From NCBI RefSeq assembly GCF_042650645.1, contig NZ_JBHSBI010000006.1, positions 124,001 through 188,000 on the forward strand: a stretch of DNA of 64,000 bases, read 5' to 3'. This stretch comes from Nonomuraea purpurea. Lineage in GTDB: Bacteria > Actinomycetota > Actinomycetes > Streptosporangiales > Streptosporangiaceae. Both the position numbers and the translations under genes were made by a program. This document shows positions 60,570 to 64,000 of this stretch, in pieces; positions within the stretch are counted from its first letter, which is position 1, and each line of letters begins with the position of its first letter. The notes under the pieces are model-generated. The model was not told the origin of the DNA. It searched no databases and was given only the letters and a program-made list of their open reading frames with translations.

Positions 60570-60956
60570 TCAGGCTGTGGAGTCGTGCCGATCCCACGCG
60601 GCCGTGATCTCCTCCGTGCGGAGCGCGATCCAGGCGATGAAGCCCTGGAGTTCGCTCATGAGCTCCTCGCCGAGAGGGGTCAGGCCGTACGACACCCTGG
60701 GTGGCGTCGTCGGCTCGACCTCGCGGCGGATGAGGCCGTCGCGGCAGAGCACGCGCAGGGTCTGGGACAACATCTTCTCGCTGATGCCGCCGATGCCGTC
60801 ACGGAGTTGGTGGAAGCGCAGCGGGCCCTGGTGGAGAGCGGTGAGCACGAGCACACCCCAGCGGCTGGCGATGTGAGACAGCAGGGTGCGCCCCGGACAG
60901 TCACCCGCGAGCAGGTCGCTGACGGTGGTGGCGGGGCCGGTCGAGCCTGGAGGCAT
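60570..60956 (-). CDS. HxlR family regulator
   Basis: A 128-residue MarR-like winged-helix repressor. The N-terminal Cys is in AGDCPGRTLLSHIASRWG, a position that senses thiol or electrophile stress in YodB-type members. QLRDGIGGISEKMLSQTL is the recognition helix, YGLTPLGEELM the wing. It diverges from a DsbA-family gene with a duplicated near-palindrome between them. Confidence 0.92.
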   Translation of the reverse strand: MPPGSTGPATTVSDLLAGDCPGRTLLSHIASRWGVLVLTALHQGPLRFHQLRDGIGGISEKMLSQTLRVLCRDGLIRREVEPTTPPRVSYGLTPLGEELMSELQGFIAWIALRTEEITAAWDRHDSTA

Positions 60957-60963
60957 GGAAGGA

Positions 60964-61016
60964 GCTTACCCAAAGGTACGTTCTTGTGAATGGATAGCGG
61001 CTTACCTATGGTTAGC
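60964..61016. promoter_or_regulatory. Duplicated operator in the HxlR/DsbA divergent region
   Basis: GCTTACCCAAAGGTACG (60964-60980) and GCTTACCTATGGTTAGC (61000-61016) share GCTTACC and GGT arms and each is a near-palindrome; the centres are 36 bp apart. The second covers the -10 of the DsbA gene (TATGGT, 61007-61012), whose -35 TTGTGA is at 60984-60989, spacer 17. Confidence 0.65.
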
Positions 61017-61018
61017 CC

Positions 61019-61684
61019 GTGCCTGAACTGACCATCGATGTGTGGAGCGACGTCGTCTGTCCCTGGTGCTTCATCGGCAAGCGCCGGCTGGACACGGCGC
61101 TCGCCGCGTTCGAGCATCGCGACGCCGTCACCGTCCGCTTCCGCAGCTTCCAGCTCGACCCGAACGCCCCGCGCGAGAGCACCGAGACGCTCCCAGAGCG
61201 GACACAGCGCGATCTGGGCCTGGCCACCGTGGAGGAGGCCAAGGGACTGCACGCGCAGGTGACGGCACTGGCGGCGGCCGAGGGCCTGGAGTACCGGCTC
61301 GACAGAGCCCGCCCGGTGAACTCCCATGACGCCCACCGGCTCCTGCACTTCGCCGCCGGACAGGGCCGCGGTGAGGCGCTACAGGAGCGGCTGTCACTCG
61401 CCTACACCGCGGAGGGCGTCCTGATCTCCGACCACGACACGCTCCTCGCGCTCACCGGCGAAGCCGGCCTGGACCAGCAGGCCGCGCGGGCGGTCCTGGA
61501 GGGCGACGCCTTCGCCGACGCTGTGGCGGCGGACCGGCGGCAGGCGCTGGCGATCGGGATCAACAGCGTGCCGTCCTTCCTGGTGGGCGGACGCTATCTT
61601 CTGGCCGGGGCGCAACCGGCCGGCACGCTCGGCGACGTCCTGACCCGTGCCTGGGACGAGCTGACCGCGATCTCCACCCAGTAA
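61019..61684 (+). CDS. DsbA-family (FrnE-like) oxidoreductase
   Basis: A 221-residue cytosolic thioredoxin-fold protein. The active site is CPWC in WSDVVCPWCFIGKRRL; the cis-Pro is in INSVPSFLVGG. FrnE-like members are dithiol isomerases or handle thiol conjugates. GTG 61019 lies 6 nt after the -10 hexamer, so the mRNA is leaderless. The divergent HxlR regulator probably represses it. Confidence 0.92.
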   Translation: MPELTIDVWSDVVCPWCFIGKRRLDTALAAFEHRDAVTVRFRSFQLDPNAPRESTETLPERTQRDLGLATVEEAKGLHAQVTALAAAEGLEYRLDRARPVNSHDAHRLLHFAAGQGRGEALQERLSLAYTAEGVLISDHDTLLALTGEAGLDQQAARAVLEGDAFADAVAADRRQALAIGINSVPSFLVGGRYLLAGAQPAGTLGDVLTRAWDELTAISTQ

Positions 61685-61800
61685 TCCGCCCCAGCGCGGC
61701 CCTCGATGGCGGGACCCGTCATGGCCGCGCATCCCCGGGGTGGCGGAAACAATCCCGCCCTTCTGCCAACCTTTTCCGGCACCTGCGGCGTTGAGGCCGT

Positions 61801-62298
61801 GTGAGTGATCCAACGGAAGATGCGGCGTACGCCGCCTTCGTCGAGGTGGCCTGGAACAGGCACATGGGCGTCGCCATCCTGCTCACCGGCGACCGCCACC
61901 GGGGCGAGGAACTGCTCCAGGACTGCCTGGTGCGGCTGTACGTGCGGTGGCGACGCGTAGGTTCCACCGACCCGCATGCCTACCTGCGACGAATGCTGGT
62001 CAACGGGAACGTCAGCTGGTGGCGGCGGCGTCAACGGGAACTGCCTACTGCCGGCCTCCCTGATCACGCAGATCCTCGGTCCGGACCCTACGAACCGCAC
62101 GAGGATTTACGGCGCGCGCTGCTCTCCCTGCCGCGCAGGCAGCGCGCCGTTGTCGTGCTCCGGCACTACGAGGACCTGACGGAGAAGGCGGTCGCGGCGG
62201 CCCTCGGCTGCACAGTCGGCACGGTCAAGAATCAGCACTCCAGAGCGATGGCACGGCTGCGCACGGCTCTGCGGGACAACCAGGAGGCAGCACGATGA
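61801..62298 (+). CDS. SigE-type ECF sigma factor
   Basis: A 165-residue sigma factor of the actinobacterial SigE family: YAAFVEVAWNRHMGVAILLTG, RGEELLQDCLVRLYVRWRRV, then region 4 LPRRQRAVVVLRHYEDLTE and ALGCTVGTVKNQHSRAMARL. GTG 61801 has GAGG 4 nt upstream. It overlaps the following gene by 4 bp (ATGA), which is probably its regulator. Confidence 0.9.
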   Translation: MSDPTEDAAYAAFVEVAWNRHMGVAILLTGDRHRGEELLQDCLVRLYVRWRRVGSTDPHAYLRRMLVNGNVSWWRRRQRELPTAGLPDHADPRSGPYEPHEDLRRALLSLPRRQRAVVVLRHYEDLTEKAVAAALGCTVGTVKNQHSRAMARLRTALRDNQEAAR

Positions 62299-63407
62299 AC
62301 GACGATCAGGAACAGCTCGTCCACGCATTGCGGACCCTCGCTCGTCGCGAATCGGCCACGCCCGCGCCGGTGTCGGATCTGCTGCGCCGGGGACGCCGGG
62401 CCAAGCGGACCCGCGCTGTGATGGGCGCCATCGCCGGAACGGCCCTTGCCTCGGCAGCCGTCGTCGTGGTTCTTGGCACTGGCGGAGTCGACCCGGCCGG
62501 CACGCCATCGCGTACGACTCCGATCGCGAGTGCGCCACACTCCGGAGACGGTTCGCGGCCCTCGCACTCCCCCCGTCCACGATCTCTGGACGCCCGCTCC
62601 GTCCTGCTGGCCGCGGCCGAGACCGCCGCCCGTGAGCCGGCCACATCGGGCTCCTACTGGTACACCCGTGAACGCACCTATCAGCCGGTGCATTACCTAC
62701 CAAGAATCGGAAAGAAGGCCGAAAAGCCGAAACGGGAGAAGATACCGTTCTCGGCGACTGTGGCGAGTACCCAGGACAGCTGGCACGCGAGCGACAAAGG
62801 ACTGCCCAGCCGAACCGTGACCGGCCAGAACCCGAAGGTCACCTTCGCTTCCCCGGAGGACGAGGCGAAGTGGAAGCAACTGGGCTCGCCCGCCCTGGCC
62901 CAAGAGAAGACCAACGACTACAACATGGAACTCCATTTCCTGATCGGCACACACCGCTTCACAGTCCAGCAACTGATCAAGCTGCCGACCAGGAAGGACA
63001 GCCTGGAGAAGCAGTTGCGGCGGCTGTTCGACGAAGAGTCCCCGAGCGACTGGTGGCCCGCCAAGCCAGAGTTCACCGGCTACGTATGGTCGACGGCGCA
63101 GAACCTGCTGGCCGGTCCGATCAGCCCCGGGACCCGCTCCGCCCTCTACCGGCTGCTTGCCGAGCAACCCGCGATCAAGTCGCTGGGAGAGGTCACCGAT
63201 TCGCTGGGCCGCACCGGCGTCGCGCTGGCGCTGGACACAAGCGGGAACGGGGATGGTGACGGCGAGTCTCGACTGATCGTGGACGACGACGCGGCGGAGC
63301 TGCTCTCCTACGAGTTCCGCTCACGAGGCCAATCGGCGCCGGCACTGCAGGTCACCTACGAGGACATGGGCTGGGTCAATGCCTTGGGCGAGCGTCCGCA
63401 AGGCTGA
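62295..63407 (+). CDS. CU044-type membrane protein (sigma-factor partner)
   Basis: A 370-residue protein. A cytosolic N-terminus (about 1-40) is followed by one membrane helix (VMGAIAGTALASAAVVVVLG) and an external domain of about 300 residues with YWYTRERTYQPVHYLP and LYRLLAEQPAIKSLGEVTD, as in the CU044_5270 family found next to SigE-type sigma genes. It overlaps the sigma gene by 4 bp and presumably anchors or inhibits it. Confidence 0.82.
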   Translation: MNDDQEQLVHALRTLARRESATPAPVSDLLRRGRRAKRTRAVMGAIAGTALASAAVVVVLGTGGVDPAGTPSRTTPIASAPHSGDGSRPSHSPRPRSLDARSVLLAAAETAAREPATSGSYWYTRERTYQPVHYLPRIGKKAEKPKREKIPFSATVASTQDSWHASDKGLPSRTVTGQNPKVTFASPEDEAKWKQLGSPALAQEKTNDYNMELHFLIGTHRFTVQQLIKLPTRKDSLEKQLRRLFDEESPSDWWPAKPEFTGYVWSTAQNLLAGPISPGTRSALYRLLAEQPAIKSLGEVTDSLGRTGVALALDTSGNGDGDGESRLIVDDDAAELLSYEFRSRGQSAPALQVTYEDMGWVNALGERPQG

Positions 63408-63421
63408 CCCGGTTGGATAAC

Positions 63422-64000
63422 TCACACAGACAGCACGGTATGTAGGTTGAGGTCGTGAATCTTCCTTCCTACTGGCTGCCCCGCCCGCCCTTCAGCCCGG
63501 ACGACAAAACCCTGGCTGACGTCGCCGAACAAGCCGGATACACCAGCCTGCGATACGAGGGGTTCGCCGGCGCCAGGTGGCCAACCTGGCGCCGGCCCAG
63601 CCGGTGGCCAAGATCCGGGTGCTTCCCGGAGAATTCCCATTCCTGAGTGACGTGCGCGGACACGATGACCGACCGCGACTTTGATGTTGTAGAGCCTGAT
63701 CCGCTTGGTGAACGTTTCCCCGACGGGCGCGGAGGACTGGTAGCCGCACGTCTCTCTGCGAATGGTCCTCGCGTCGGCGAACCCGTCGTTGACCGTCATC
63801 GACACCAGCGCACACCAGCCGTCGTAGGCGGTGTCGTAAACGGTGCCCGTGACTGCCGCCTGGGTGGCGGAAACGAATGTGACCTTGCCGTCGTTACGGC
63901 TGTCCCCTCCGGTGAAGGCCCCCGCACGAACGCCATCCTTGTACGCGGTCAGGCTCACGTTGAAGACAGATGCCTGTGCGCCGGCCGGGTGTGTCGTGAT
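63422..64000 (-). CDS. Secreted-protein C-terminal part (5' end beyond window)
   Basis: The last 192 codons of a gene that starts beyond the window. The upstream part (FVSATQAAVTGTVYDTAYDG, RRETCGYQSSAPVGETFTKR) looks like an extracellular beta-domain with two Cys. After RLYNIKVAVG (about 63680) the tail becomes Pro/Gly/Arg-rich and lies antisense to the small plus-strand fragment, so the natural stop was probably lost nearby. Confidence 0.55.
   Translation of the reverse strand: MTTHPAGAQASVFNVSLTAYKDGVRAGAFTGGDSRNDGKVTFVSATQAAVTGTVYDTAYDGWCALVSMTVNDGFADARTIRRETCGYQSSAPVGETFTKRIRLYNIKVAVGHRVRARHSGMGILREAPGSWPPAGPAPGWPPGAGEPLVSQAGVSGLFGDVSQGFVVRAEGRAGQPVGRKIHDLNLHTVLSV
63455..63646 (+). pseudogene. 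Short N-terminal gene fragment
   Basis: GTG 63455 starts MNLPSYWLPRPPFSPDDKTL, continuing ADVAEQAGYTSLRYEGFAG, with coding-like composition; TAGGTT lies 6 nt upstream as for a leaderless gene. After about 63570 the frame enters a hairpin and loses coding character. Probably the start of a truncated gene; no family recognised. Confidence 0.4.
63566..63596. other. Perfect 13-bp hairpin
   Basis: GCCGGCGCCAGGT (63566-63578) and its exact complement (63584-63596) around GGCCA. No U tract. It sits where the plus-strand fragment loses coding character, so it may be a terminator carried in or a recombination end. Confidence 0.65.

Noticed and set aside
1..64000. tRNA, rRNA, CRISPR array or complete transposon
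   Set aside because: I found no cloverleaf, rRNA segment, regularly spaced repeats or intact transposase. The only dispersed repeats are the four copies described.

Overview
This is a high-GC actinobacterial chromosome segment. The left end carries the conserved actinobacterial housekeeping block metG-tatD-rpfB-rsmA-ispE on the minus strand, followed by paired protein O-mannosyltransferases and rsmI. A resuscitation-promoting factor, SigE-type and other ECF sigma factors, many GTG/TTG starts and several apparently leaderless genes fit a filamentous actinomycete. A Streptosporangiaceae-like (Nonomuraea-like) host is my best guess, by inference only.

Layout: 1-9.7 kb, the housekeeping block, interrupted by an NlpC/P60 hydrolase and by a divergent Ser/Thr kinase-FG-GAP pair. 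9.7-19.4 kb, glycosyltransferases and PMT paralogues around rsmI, then two poorly characterised genes. 19.6-22.6 kb, an N-terminally truncated MFS gene bracketed by inverted copies of a roughly 125-bp repeat (two more copies lie at 9.8-10.05 kb), next to a cmlR-type chloramphenicol exporter. The exporter has a leaderless 9-codon leader peptide, a terminator hairpin and a sequestered ribosome binding site. 22.7-30.1 kb, accessory metabolism and secreted proteins, ending in a scar of two 5'-truncated genes. 30.1-38.0 kb, a sugar uptake and hydrolysis operon (Tat lipoprotein binding protein, two permeases, GH36, LacI regulator, six-hairpin glycosidase). 38.2-44.1 kb, an HTH-Clp_N regulator diverging over two near-identical palindromes from a coupled serine hydrolase-MoxR ATPase-vWA-helical repeat operon. 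44.1-46.6 kb, Nudix, secreted lectin-like and ECF sigma genes.

46.76-54.37 kb is the most interesting part. It appears to be a compact RiPP (lanthipeptide-like) cluster: a StrR/ParB-type activator with a matching 29-bp palindrome in front of a 51-residue Cys/Ser/Thr-rich precursor, a strong hairpin, then four translationally coupled or overlapping genes. These encode a LanM-type dehydratase that lacks its cyclase and instead ends in a DUF6624-like domain, two JmjC/cupin oxygenase homologues (one with its metal-binding HxD lost), and a stand-alone LanC cyclase. No transporter or protease is nearby.

54.4-64.0 kb holds an uncharacterised helical protein, an aldo/keto reductase with a divergent XRE regulator, Nudix, folE with two small membrane proteins, a Cys-rich SufR-like regulator, an HxlR/DsbA divergent pair with a duplicated operator, and a SigE-type sigma factor with its membrane partner. 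All functional statements rest on reading motifs; no database search was possible.
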